DNA of 64,000 bases, taken from NCBI GenBank assembly GCA_937891975.1, contig CALAUA010000012.1, forward strand, positions 124,001 to 188,000. Reading direction: 5' to 3'. The position numbers were made by a program, and so were the translations under genes. The notes below the pieces were generated by a model. That model saw only the letters and a program-made list of their open reading frames with translations, had not been told where the DNA came from and made no database searches. This DNA comes from an uncultured Bacteroidales bacterium. Its GTDB lineage: Bacteria; Bacteroidota; Bacteroidia; Bacteroidales; Paludibacteraceae. The number at the start of each line of letters is the position of its first letter. The stretch's first letter is position 1. Shown here piece after piece: positions 42,289-50,426 of the stretch.

Positions 42289-42319
42289 TTGTGTATGTGC
42301 ATTATTTGTAGTAACTTTG
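42289..42319 (+). promoter_or_regulatory. rpe promoter, TTGTGTATGTGCA subtype
   Basis: TTGTGTATGTGCA (42289-42301), ten bases, TAACTTTG (42312-42319). It covers apparent upstream starts at 42250 and 42277. Confidence 0.85.
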
Positions 42320-42339
42320 TAGCGGAAATGAATGAATCT

Positions 42340-42987
42340 ATGCGAGCAATATCTCCTTCTTTATTAGCAGCAGACTTTGGTAATCTGCAACGCGAGTGCG
42401 AAATGATCAACGCAAGTAGTGCAGAGTACTTGCACATTGATGTGATGGACGGTGTGTTTGTACCCAACATATCGTTTGGTTTTCCCGTGATGGAAGCATG
42501 CAAAAAGCATTGTACCAAGCCACTAGATGTGCACTTGATGATTACGCACCCAGAGAACTATGTAGAACGTTTCTGCGACGCAGGTGCATGGAGCGTAGGA
42601 TTTCATATCGAAGCAGTAGATGACCCTATGCCTGCGATAGAGCTGATTCGCAAGAAAGGTGTGCGTACTTGCCTGACTATCAATCCAAAAACAGATATTC
42701 ACCTGCTCGACCCATATTTAGGCGAAGTGGATATGGTGCTACTGATGTCGGTGCAAGCTGGCTATGGAGGACAAGGATTTATTCCAGAGTCATTGGAGAG
42801 ATTGTGCTATCTTCGCAAGGCGATTGATGAGCGAGGATTGAATACCTTAATCGAGGTGGACGGCGGTGTGAATGCCAAATGGGCACCCGAATTGTGGAAA
42901 GCAGGAGCAGATATCTTGGTGGCGGGTAGTGCGGTGTTCAAAGCCCCTGATCCGATAGCAATGGTAGATCTCTTGAAAGAAGGTTAA
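42340..42987 (+). CDS. rpe: Ribulose-phosphate 3-epimerase
   Basis: 216 residues from the ATG at 42340. ISPSLLAADFGNL, HIDVMDGVFVPNISFG, LDVHLMITHPENY, VLLMSVQAGYGGQGF and EVDGGVNAKWAPEL are all family motifs, with metal ligands in HIDVMD and VDGG. It interconverts ribulose- and xylulose-5-phosphate in the pentose phosphate pathway. An alternative ATG at 42328 would leave only nine bases after the promoter box. Confidence 0.97.
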   Translation: MRAISPSLLAADFGNLQRECEMINASSAEYLHIDVMDGVFVPNISFGFPVMEACKKHCTKPLDVHLMITHPENYVERFCDAGAWSVGFHIEAVDDPMPAIELIRKKGVRTCLTINPKTDIHLLDPYLGEVDMVLLMSVQAGYGGQGFIPESLERLCYLRKAIDERGLNTLIEVDGGVNAKWAPELWKAGADILVAGSAVFKAPDPIAMVDLLKEG

Positions 42988-42995
42988 CTATTGCT

Positions 42996-43060
42996 GTTTA
43001 GAGGACGCTCGCATAGCGAGCTACAGTTTAGAGGTTAGAGTTTAGAGGTTAGAGGCTAGA
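42996..43060 (+). repeat. Archetypal hairpin/heptad element
   Basis: GTTTAGA, GGAC, a perfect hairpin GCTCGC-ATA-GCGAGC (43007-43021), TACA, then five units (GTTTAGA, GGTTAGA, GTTTAGA, GGTTAGA, GGCTAGA). It fills the space between rpe and comEC and ends five bases before the comEC ATG. Confidence 0.93.
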
Positions 43061-43065
43061 GATCT

Positions 43066-44472
43066 ATGAGATGGTTGGCGGCACATACGTGGTTGATAGC
43101 ATTGGTGCCGTTGGTGGTGATAATTCTAATAAGCGGCTATATCGGTAAGCCGCTTAACTTATTGAAAGACACCGAAGTAGATTATATAGGTAAAGATACG
43201 GTTTTGGCTATGCGCCTACAAAGTGATGGGCAAGAAAGGGCTAAAACCATACGCTATGAAGCAGAGATGGAAGACGGGAGCAGAGTGTTGCTCTACTTGC
43301 AAAAAGATAGTTTGGCTATGCCACAGATGGGGGATATCTTGATGGTAAAGACCCAAGTAGAACGTGGTGGAAGATTAGGGGATTTCGATTATGGTTTGTA
43401 TTTGCGAAGGCACGGGATTATAGGTAGTTGCTGGGCATACAGACGCAATTGGCAAGTGATTGGTCATGAGGAAGATAGAAGCATCAAAGGATATGCACGG
43501 AGATGCCAATATCGTTTGCACGAGCAATACAAAAAGATGGGGATAGATGGCAAGGAATTAGGCATATTATCTGCCCTCACTTTGGGCTATCGCGAAGAAC
43601 TAGATAAAGACGTACAACGGGCATTTTCTGCTTCTGGTGCCATGCACGTATTGGCAGTCAGTGGATTGCATACAGGCATAGTATGGGCTATAGTGATTTG
43701 GGTGTTGACCTTGGGCGGATGGCGCAAGCCACTCTACGAAGAACGATGGAAACGATGGCTACTGAGCATCAGCATTATCGGCATACTTTGGGGGTATGCC
43801 TTTATCACGGGACTAAGCCCATCGGTGATGCGAAGTGCATTGATGCTGACTTTTGTAGAATGTAGTTTTCTGTTCAAGCAACAGACTTCTCGCTGGAATG
43901 CCGTTTTAGCCGCAGCAGTGATAATATTGATTATCAACCCCTTATCGTTGTGGAGCGTGAGTTTTCAGTTGAGTTTTGCTGCTGTGCTGAGTATCATGTT
44001 ATTGGGGAGTGGCATGCAGCGAAAGGTGTTTATTCGAGGAAAGATTGGGCAATATATCGGCGGGTTACTCATCGTTTCGATTGCCGCACAAGTAGGCACC
44101 ATGCCCCTCACATTGCATTATTTTGGGCAAACGAGCAACTACTTTGCACTGACCAATCTGATTGTCATACCGATGGCAGGTGTACTTTTGTGTCTGGGTT
44201 TCAGCACGTTAGCCATGTCATGGTGCGTAGTAGGCGAGTGGCTAGGTACAGCCGCCAAATGGTGTACATGGGTACTGCGTGAGGCAGTAGAATGGATAGA
44301 GAGTCTCCCCTACTCCACCACCCAACTCAGTCTCTCGGCATGGAGTGTGTTAGGATTGTATGGGGCAATCATTTGCGGCTTGCTCATGCTACGTGGCGGC
44401 AAAGTACATTGGTGGTGGTTAATAGGAGTCATCGGTTGTTTGTTGATGGTTTTGTATTTTGAACTGAGATGA
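43066..44472 (+). CDS. comEC: ComEC/Rec2 family DNA uptake channel protein, short form
   Basis: 468 residues. An N-terminal membrane part and OB-like domain (GRLGDFDYGLYLRRHGIIGSC), then the competence domain with HVLAVSGLHTGIVWA and WGYAFITGLSPSVMRSALML and about eight membrane segments. The C-terminal metallo-beta-lactamase part found in many ComEC proteins is missing. It is likely the inner membrane channel for single-stranded DNA. xseA follows with a four-base overlap. Confidence 0.88.
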   Translation: MRWLAAHTWLIALVPLVVIILISGYIGKPLNLLKDTEVDYIGKDTVLAMRLQSDGQERAKTIRYEAEMEDGSRVLLYLQKDSLAMPQMGDILMVKTQVERGGRLGDFDYGLYLRRHGIIGSCWAYRRNWQVIGHEEDRSIKGYARRCQYRLHEQYKKMGIDGKELGILSALTLGYREELDKDVQRAFSASGAMHVLAVSGLHTGIVWAIVIWVLTLGGWRKPLYEERWKRWLLSISIIGILWGYAFITGLSPSVMRSALMLTFVECSFLFKQQTSRWNAVLAAAVIILIINPLSLWSVSFQLSFAAVLSIMLLGSGMQRKVFIRGKIGQYIGGLLIVSIAAQVGTMPLTLHYFGQTSNYFALTNLIVIPMAGVLLCLGFSTLAMSWCVVGEWLGTAAKWCTWVLREAVEWIESLPYSTTQLSLSAWSVLGLYGAIICGLLMLRGGKVHWWWLIGVIGCLLMVLYFELR

Positions 44473-45623
44473 AGCAATATAGTTTGTCAGAGTTGTGTAG
44501 TTGGATTCAGGAAGCAGTAGCAACTGATTTGCCTGACCGCTATTGGGTGCGTGCAGAAATCGCTTCGATGAGTGTGCGTGGGCATTGCTATATGGAGTTG
44601 GTAGAGAAAGCCGAGAATGGCACGTTGGCTGCCAAAGTGAGAGCCACGTGCTGGAGCAATGTCTATGGTCTATTATCCGCATATTTTCAGCAAGAGACAG
44701 GGCAAACCTTGCACATGGGTCTGCAGGTTTTGCTGCAGGTGAGTGTGGAGTTTCATGCCGTATATGGATTGAGTCTGAATATCTGGAACATCGACCCCAC
44801 CTACACCATGGGCGACTTGGCCAAGCAACGCCAAGCCACTATCCGACAACTGACCGAAGACGGCGTGATGGAGTTGCAACGTGCGTTGGAGCTGCCTAGT
44901 CTGGTGCGCCGTGTGGCAGTAGTGTCGTCTGCCGATGCGGCTGGTTATGGCGATTTCTGCGATCAATTGCAGCATAATCGCTTTGGCTTTAAGTTTCATA
45001 CGCAGTTGTATCCTGCTGTCATGCAGGGAGATACAGCAGCACGAAGTATCGTTCAAGCCCTCAGCGCCATTGCCGAGCAAGAGGAAGAATGGGATGTGGT
45101 GGTGATTATTCGAGGAGGAGGTGCCACTACCGATTTGCAGTGCTTTGATGACTATGTATTGGCTAGCCATTGTGCACAATTCCCGTTGCCTATTGTGGCA
45201 GGAATTGGTCATACGAGGGATGTGAGTGTGGTAGATATGGTGGTGCATACGAGTGTGAAGACCCCCACTGCAGCAGCCGAATGGTTGATTGAGCGCGTGG
45301 CGGAGCAAGTGGAAAGAGTGAATGGGTTGTTGCTACGATTGCAACGTGCTACTCAAGTGGCGGTGATGAAAGAAAAGAATCGTCTGTTGCTCTTTCAGCA
45401 GCGTATGCACAGTGCTACCCAACGACTGCTATCACAAGAAAGAAGCAAACTCGCTATATGGCAGAAAACTATCGAGTTACATTCCCCAGAACGGATATTT
45501 AAGATGGGCTATAGTTTGACTACAGTCAATGGCAAAGTGGTTCGTAATCAAAAAGATATAAAAGAAGGCGACGTACTGACAACCTATCTGGAAGATGGTG
45601 TGGTAGAATCAGTTGTGAAATGA
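44469..45623 (+). CDS. xseA: Exonuclease VII large subunit
   Basis: 384 residues, somewhat shorter than the E. coli protein (456). N-terminal OB fold (YWVRAEIASMSVRGHCYMEL), central domain with VVIIRGGGATTDLQCFDD and PIVAGIGHTRDVSVVDMV, a coiled coil, and the closing GYSLTTVNGKVVRNQKDIKEGD. It degrades single-stranded DNA together with XseB, whose gene is not seen here. In one operon with comEC and the HhH gene. Confidence 0.95.
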   Translation: MKQYSLSELCSWIQEAVATDLPDRYWVRAEIASMSVRGHCYMELVEKAENGTLAAKVRATCWSNVYGLLSAYFQQETGQTLHMGLQVLLQVSVEFHAVYGLSLNIWNIDPTYTMGDLAKQRQATIRQLTEDGVMELQRALELPSLVRRVAVVSSADAAGYGDFCDQLQHNRFGFKFHTQLYPAVMQGDTAARSIVQALSAIAEQEEEWDVVVIIRGGGATTDLQCFDDYVLASHCAQFPLPIVAGIGHTRDVSVVDMVVHTSVKTPTAAAEWLIERVAEQVERVNGLLLRLQRATQVAVMKEKNRLLLFQQRMHSATQRLLSQERSKLAIWQKTIELHSPERIFKMGYSLTTVNGKVVRNQKDIKEGDVLTTYLEDGVVESVVK

Positions 45624-46537
45624 CAAGACGCAAAAGAATATATATCTTCTTAACTCCCCAGCAGTGGTTGGGTGTGGCATTGTTGGTGATTCTGGTGGTG
45701 GGCACACTGATGGCAGTCAAGCATTTTCAACCTGAGAAAGAAGAGCAAACAGCATGGGCTAACGACTCCACCAAGGCACACTTCACTGCTCACCAAGCCC
45801 AACAAGACAGCCTCCGCAAGACACAGTGGAAGAAGAAATATCCCCGTGATACTATTGAGATTCGTATGCAAGCCTTTGACCCCAATACGGCTGATAGCAG
45901 CACGTTGGTGCATTTGGGCTTCCAACCATGGCAGGCAAAGAACCTATTGAAATACCGCGCCAAAGGAGGCAAATACCGTAAGCCCGATGACCTGAAAAGG
46001 TTGTACGGCATGACGGATAGTATGTATCAAGCATTGACTCCTTATATACACATCGCGCGCGAGGAGATGGATAGTTTGGTAGATTCTGTGCGAGTAGATT
46101 CGTTGCCCAAGTGGCAGAAGAAGCACAGAGATACTATCATCAATGTACGCACAGCAGATACTACAGCACTGAAGCTGCTCCCAGGTATTGGTTCCTACCG
46201 TGCACGGCAGATTGTCCGCTACCGTGAGCAGTTGGGTGGTTTCACCCACATAGAGCAGGTGCTAGAGGCAAAGGGCATGAAAGGTGTAAATGCTGACACA
46301 CTCCTGCAACACCTCTACATAGATACCGTGATTGTGGAGCAGATTCCTATCAATCTAGTAGGTCCACAACGATTGGCACGCCATCCCTATCTGCACTTTG
46401 AGCAAGCACAAGCCATCCACCAGCTCAGAAGGCGCAAAATGCACTTGGATTCTATCCAACAATTGCACTCTATAGGTAATTTTTCGGCAGAAACCATCCA
46501 AAAACTCACCCCATATCTTAATTTTGATAAAAATTAG
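45620..46537 (+). CDS. Helix-hairpin-helix membrane protein (ComEA-like)
   Basis: 305 residues. One N-terminal membrane helix (WLGVALLVILVVGTLMAV), then repeated helix-hairpin-helix units: DPNTADSSTLVHLGFQPW, TADTTALKLLPGIGSYRARQ, and a third ending in IGNFSAETIQKLTPYL. HhH units bind DNA without sequence preference. Following comEC and xseA by overlap, it may be the periplasmic DNA receptor, but it has more HhH units than classical ComEA. Confidence 0.88.
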   Translation: MTRRKRIYIFLTPQQWLGVALLVILVVGTLMAVKHFQPEKEEQTAWANDSTKAHFTAHQAQQDSLRKTQWKKKYPRDTIEIRMQAFDPNTADSSTLVHLGFQPWQAKNLLKYRAKGGKYRKPDDLKRLYGMTDSMYQALTPYIHIAREEMDSLVDSVRVDSLPKWQKKHRDTIINVRTADTTALKLLPGIGSYRARQIVRYREQLGGFTHIEQVLEAKGMKGVNADTLLQHLYIDTVIVEQIPINLVGPQRLARHPYLHFEQAQAIHQLRRRKMHLDSIQQLHSIGNFSAETIQKLTPYLNFDKN

Positions 46538-46538
46538 C

Positions 46539-46585
46539 CATCTACTGACCAGTTTGGCACGGTATTTGTATATTGTAAGTAGATG
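46539..46585 (+). promoter_or_regulatory. Possible sigma-54 promoter within an inverted repeat
   Basis: TGGCACGGTATTTGTA (46555-46570) keeps GG and a GT in the GC position with ten bases between, close to the sigma-54 consensus TGGCACG-N4-TTGC. CATCTACT (46539-46546) and AGTAGATG (46578-46585) form a perfect eight-base inverted repeat around it. The response regulator starts at 46599. The -12 GC is GT, so it is not a full match. Confidence 0.45.
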
Positions 46586-46598
46586 ATTAATTTATGTA

Positions 46599-47285
46599 AT
46601 GAAAACAATACCGACCAACATATTATTAGTGGAAGACGATGCCAGTTTGAGCACCGTTCTTGCTGATTATTTGCGCAGCAAGGGCTATACGGTGGAGACT
46701 GCCAGCAATGGGAAAGAGGCATGGGAATTGATTCTGGTAAAGCATTACGATTTGGTCATTAGCGATATTATGATGCCTAAGATGAATGGCTTTGAGTTGT
46801 TGAAGCTACTTCGTGCGCAGCATATCACTTTGCCTGTAATCATGTTGTCAGCCAAAACGGAGCGTGATGACATTATGTTGGCTTATGAACTGGGCTGTGA
46901 TGATTATGTGACCAAGCCTTTCTCTATGGATATATTGATTTGTAAGGTGGAGGCAGTCTTGCGTAGATTCCGCATGACAAACGAGTCCAAGCAAACGGAA
47001 TGGCAATTAGGTGAGTTGGTGTTTGATTCTGTCCGTCAGTTATTGGGTAATCAGCATCTCAGTTCACGTGAGAATGATTTGCTCAAGATGTTGTGCCAGA
47101 ACATGAATAATCTAGTAGATCGCAACCGTATTTTGATGTCTATTTGGGGGGCGGATACCTATTTCAATGCTCGTTCACTGAGTGTGTATGTCAACCATTT
47201 GCGCAATTATTTAGGTGAAGACACACCTATCCGTATCATGAGTGTGCATGGTAAGGGTTATAAGCTGGTGAATATGGATAAATAA
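46599..47285 (+). CDS. OmpR-type response regulator (RprY-like)
   Basis: 228 residues. Receiver domain with acidic pair E12-D13-D14, phosphate acceptor D56 in VISDIMMPKMNG, and K107 in VTKPFSM; then a winged-helix output domain (SSRENDLLKMLCQN, SLSVYVNHLRNYLGED, VHGKGYKLV). No histidine kinase gene is next to it. It resembles RprY of Bacteroides in length and layout; the target genes are unknown. Confidence 0.92.
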   Translation: MKTIPTNILLVEDDASLSTVLADYLRSKGYTVETASNGKEAWELILVKHYDLVISDIMMPKMNGFELLKLLRAQHITLPVIMLSAKTERDDIMLAYELGCDDYVTKPFSMDILICKVEAVLRRFRMTNESKQTEWQLGELVFDSVRQLLGNQHLSSRENDLLKMLCQNMNNLVDRNRILMSIWGADTYFNARSLSVYVNHLRNYLGEDTPIRIMSVHGKGYKLVNMDK

Positions 47286-47347
47286 TATGTCAAGACGAAA
47301 ACACGGATCTTTCGTGTTACAAAAAATAGTGTTTTTCATAATAGAGG

Positions 47348-47382
47348 AGAGAGTTCGATGTGAATCGCGCTCTCTTTTTTTT
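47348..47382 (+). terminator. Terminator of the response regulator gene
   Basis: AGAGAGTTCGAT, loop GTGA, ATCGCGCTCTCT then eight T. Internal mismatch of two bases. A second weaker hairpin (AACACG/CGTGTT) lies at 47299-47318. Confidence 0.88.
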
Positions 47383-47410
47383 GCCAGAAAGAAATCGAGC
47401 GGCATGGAGT

Positions 47411-47462
47411 GTGGAACGGCACGAAGTGCCTACAGTTTAGTGTTTAGTGTTTAGAGTTTAGA
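47411..47462 (+). repeat. Hairpin/heptad element before the 112-residue gene
   Basis: GGAACGGCAC-GAA-GTGCC (stem 47418-47430), TACA, then GTTTAGT twice and GTTTAGA twice (47435-47462). The ATG at 47468 follows within six bases. Confidence 0.92.
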
Positions 47463-47467
47463 GAACT

Positions 47468-47806
47468 ATGGCAAAAATCACTTACATTGACCCAATCAAA
47501 TCCGTCAGTGGCAAACTGACCAAAAAGCACTGTGTGGTATATAACGTGCGTCAAGCACCTACCAACAACGCCGACATGATCGCCAACCCTAACTACACTG
47601 CCTACCGCGACCCAAGCAAGAAGGTGCGCCTCACTGCTGGACAATTAGCTTGGCAAAAGCAGTTCGGACAAATCATCACTGCCGCTCGTGAACGTATGAT
47701 TGACCCAACCCATATGACCGCAGACCGTGCTGCCTTTGCTAAGCAAACCAAGTACAAAACACTATGGGCATATGTCTTCAATCAAGTCAAGAACGAAGAA
47801 GCGTAA
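47468..47806 (+). CDS. Small basic protein, paralogue of the one at 24448
   Basis: 112 residues, no signal peptide. Begins AKITYIDPIKSVSGKLTKKH, then NPNYTAYRDPSKKVRLTAGQ, and an Ala/Arg-rich helical end with TADRAAFAKQTKYKTLWAYV. The middle and end can be lined up with the 118-residue protein at 24448. Family not recognised; function unknown. Starts directly after a repeat element, with a terminator-like hairpin downstream. Confidence 0.75.
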   Translation: MAKITYIDPIKSVSGKLTKKHCVVYNVRQAPTNNADMIANPNYTAYRDPSKKVRLTAGQLAWQKQFGQIITAARERMIDPTHMTADRAAFAKQTKYKTLWAYVFNQVKNEEA

Positions 47807-47830
47807 TTCAAAATTCTTAATTCTTAATTA

Positions 47831-47868
47831 CAAAAATGCACTGCGCACTTGCGTATGTGCATTTTTTT
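47831..47868 (+). terminator. Terminator-like hairpin overlapping the ansA promoter
   Basis: AAAATGCAC, a 15-base loop, GTGCATTTTTTTTT. The right arm is at the same time the GTGCA of the ansA promoter block, so end and start signals are merged. Confidence 0.65.
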
Positions 47869-47879
47869 TTATATCTTTG
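47849..47879 (+). promoter_or_regulatory. ansA promoter, TTGCGTATGTGCA subtype
   Basis: TTGCGTATGTGCA (47849-47861), ten bases, TATCTTTG (47872-47879); the ATG at 47907 is 28 bases below. Confidence 0.88.
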
Positions 47880-47906
47880 CACCGAATTTAGACAACGACT
47901 ACAAAC

Positions 47907-48938
47907 ATGAACGTATTGCTTCTTTTGACAGGCGGAACCATTTCCATGGTCAAAGACCCTAAAACTGGTGCACTACAACCTGCCGACTTGCAGACTTTCA
48001 AGAACTTTGTGCCTGAACTGTTTGCAGGGGATATTCAGGTGGAGATGATTCCATTTGAACCACTACTCGACTCTTCTGACCTCAACCCTGACAACTGGAG
48101 GCAAATGGCGAAGGTGGTCAAAGACAACTACGACCACTACGATGGCTTTGTCATCCTTCACGGCACGGACACCATGGCATATTCGGCTTCGGCATTGAGC
48201 TTTATGTTCGACAACCTCTGCAAACCTGTGGTCTTTACAGGCAGCCAGTTGCCAGTAGGCGTGTTGCGTTCAGATGCCAAAGAGAACCTTCTCACTGCCA
48301 TAGAGATTGCCGCAGCCAAAGACGACAATGGACTGGCTATGGTGCCCGAAGTATCCCTCTATATGGACGGAGAGCTCTACAGAGGCAACCGTGCTACCAA
48401 ACGCAATGCAGAGCACTTCTCTGCCTTCAACTCCTACAACTACCCCGCACTAGCACGAGCGGGAGTACATATCACCTATAACAAAAAACTGATCCAACCC
48501 ATAGGCAACACGGCTCGCCCCTTGCATGTGTTTGATAAGTTCGACACCCGAGTAGCCATCCTCAAACTTTTCCCGGGTATCACCGAAGAAGTAGTGGCTG
48601 CCGTACTGAATATACCTACCCTACGTGGTGTAGTGCTGGAGACTTTCGGAGCAGGCAATGCACCCACCCATGAGTGGCTGTATGAGCGACTGAGAGCAGC
48701 AGTGGACAGAGGCGTAGTGATTGTCAACAAGACCCAATGCAATACAGGTTCGGTGAGCATGGGACAGTATGCCGTGAGTCTAAACCTGCTCAAAGCAGGA
48801 GTCATCTCTGGCTACGACATCACCACCGAAGCCATACTGACCAAGATGATGCATGTGCTGGGAGAATATGGAGATGATTTAGAGAAGGTAAAGCAGTCAT
48901 TATCCGTATCCATTTGCGGAGAACTAACCAAAGCATAA
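47907..48938 (+). CDS. ansA: Type I (cytoplasmic) asparaginase
   Basis: 343 residues. Catalytic Thr in LLTGGTISMV and the second motif VILHGTDTMAYSASALSFM; GSQLPVGVLRSDAKEN and NKTQCNTGSVSMGQY follow. No signal peptide, in line with the type I enzyme, which hydrolyses asparagine in the cytoplasm. pepD follows 18 bases later and tyrS further on, giving an amino-acid theme. Confidence 0.95.
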   Translation: MNVLLLLTGGTISMVKDPKTGALQPADLQTFKNFVPELFAGDIQVEMIPFEPLLDSSDLNPDNWRQMAKVVKDNYDHYDGFVILHGTDTMAYSASALSFMFDNLCKPVVFTGSQLPVGVLRSDAKENLLTAIEIAAAKDDNGLAMVPEVSLYMDGELYRGNRATKRNAEHFSAFNSYNYPALARAGVHITYNKKLIQPIGNTARPLHVFDKFDTRVAILKLFPGITEEVVAAVLNIPTLRGVVLETFGAGNAPTHEWLYERLRAAVDRGVVIVNKTQCNTGSVSMGQYAVSLNLLKAGVISGYDITTEAILTKMMHVLGEYGDDLEKVKQSLSVSICGELTKA

Positions 48939-48956
48939 TTAAAAACCAACAAACAT

Positions 48957-50396
48957 ATGAAGAACTTACAACCTCAAGGTCTTTGGAGCAATTTCTACGA
49001 CCTTACACAGATCCCTCGTCCATCAGGACAAAAGGAAGAAGTCAGTGCCTTCCTCGCTAACTACGGTCGCTCACTCGGTTTGGAGACTATCGTGGATGAA
49101 ATAGGCAACGTGATTATCCGCAAACCTGCTAGTCCTGGCTATGAGAACCACCCTGGAGTGATTCTACAAGGACACATGGACATGGTGCCACAAAAGAACA
49201 ATGATACTGTTTTTGACTTTGCCAAAGACCCTATCGAAGCATATATCGACGGCGAATGGGTAACCGCTAAAGGTACGACACTGGGTGCAGACAATGGCAT
49301 TGGTGTGGCTGCGGCTATGGCGATCTTGGCAGACAAGAATGTGGTGCATCCTCCACTGGAAGTGCTGGTGACCGTAGATGAAGAGACGGGTATGTACGGT
49401 GCTTTTGCTCTGGAAGGTGGCTTGTTGCAAGGCAAGACTTTGCTCAATCTGGACTCAGAGGCAGAAGGCGAATTGTATGTAGGTTGCGCAGGTGGTGTAG
49501 ACACCACGGCTAAGTTCGCATACACCCCAGTAGAGGTGGAAGAGGGCGATGTAGCAGTGAAAGTGAGTGTAACAGGTTGCAAAGGTGGTCACTCGGGTTG
49601 TGATATCCATTTGCAACGTGCCAATGCCAACAAACTGCTGTTCCGTTTCTTGAAAGAGGCAGTGGCTAACTACGAGGCACGTTTGGCGAGTGTAGAGGGT
49701 GGTAGTCTGCGCAATGCTATCCCACGCGAAGCATCGGCTATTATCACTATTCCAGCAGAAGGATTGGATGAAGTGATGGACTTGGTAGCAGAGTTTGAGG
49801 ACCTGTTTGTGGCAGAATACGATGGCGTGGAGGATAATATCCGTTTCATGGCAGAACAGGTGGAATGTCCAGCTACAGAGTTGCCAGAAGATGTACAAGA
49901 CTTCTTGATTCATGCCATCACGGCTTGTCCTCATGGCGTATATCGCGTGATCCCAGAGATGCCTGATGTGGTAGAGACGAGCAACAACTTGGCTATGCTC
50001 AAGACTGAAGACAACTGCGTAACCGTATATTGCTTGACCCGTTCCTCTGTAGAATCGCGCAAGGAGGAGTTGCAAGAGATCATTCATTCTGTATTTGCTA
50101 TGGCAGGTGCAGAGGTAGAGTTCTCTGGTTCATACCCAGGTTGGAAACCCAACCTCAAGAGCCATATCTTGGAAGTGATGAAACAAACCTATCAGGAGAA
50201 TTATGGTGTGGAACCACGTGTGATTATTATCCACGCGGGTCTGGAGTGCGGTATCATTGGTCGCAACTACCCAGGCATGGATATGATTTCGTTTGGTCCT
50301 ACCATCAAGTATCCTCACTCACCAGATGAGCGCGTGAATATCGCTACGGTAGCTAAGTTCTATGACTATCTGTTGGCTACACTGAAAGCATTGTAA
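48957..50396 (+). CDS. pepD: Aminoacyl-histidine dipeptidase (M20 family)
   Basis: 479 residues. Zinc ligands in LQGHMDMVPQKN (His), GADNGIGVAAAMA (Asp), VDEETGMYGAF (Glu pair) and LDSEAEGELYVG (Asp); the lid domain has KGGHSGCDIHLQRANANKLL. It splits dipeptides such as Xaa-His in the cytoplasm. Follows ansA by 18 bases with no promoter between. Confidence 0.96.
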   Translation: MKNLQPQGLWSNFYDLTQIPRPSGQKEEVSAFLANYGRSLGLETIVDEIGNVIIRKPASPGYENHPGVILQGHMDMVPQKNNDTVFDFAKDPIEAYIDGEWVTAKGTTLGADNGIGVAAAMAILADKNVVHPPLEVLVTVDEETGMYGAFALEGGLLQGKTLLNLDSEAEGELYVGCAGGVDTTAKFAYTPVEVEEGDVAVKVSVTGCKGGHSGCDIHLQRANANKLLFRFLKEAVANYEARLASVEGGSLRNAIPREASAIITIPAEGLDEVMDLVAEFEDLFVAEYDGVEDNIRFMAEQVECPATELPEDVQDFLIHAITACPHGVYRVIPEMPDVVETSNNLAMLKTEDNCVTVYCLTRSSVESRKEELQEIIHSVFAMAGAEVEFSGSYPGWKPNLKSHILEVMKQTYQENYGVEPRVIIIHAGLECGIIGRNYPGMDMISFGPTIKYPHSPDERVNIATVAKFYDYLLATLKAL

Positions 50397-50426
50397 GTAA
50401 TACACCTTATTATATATATAAAGTAG

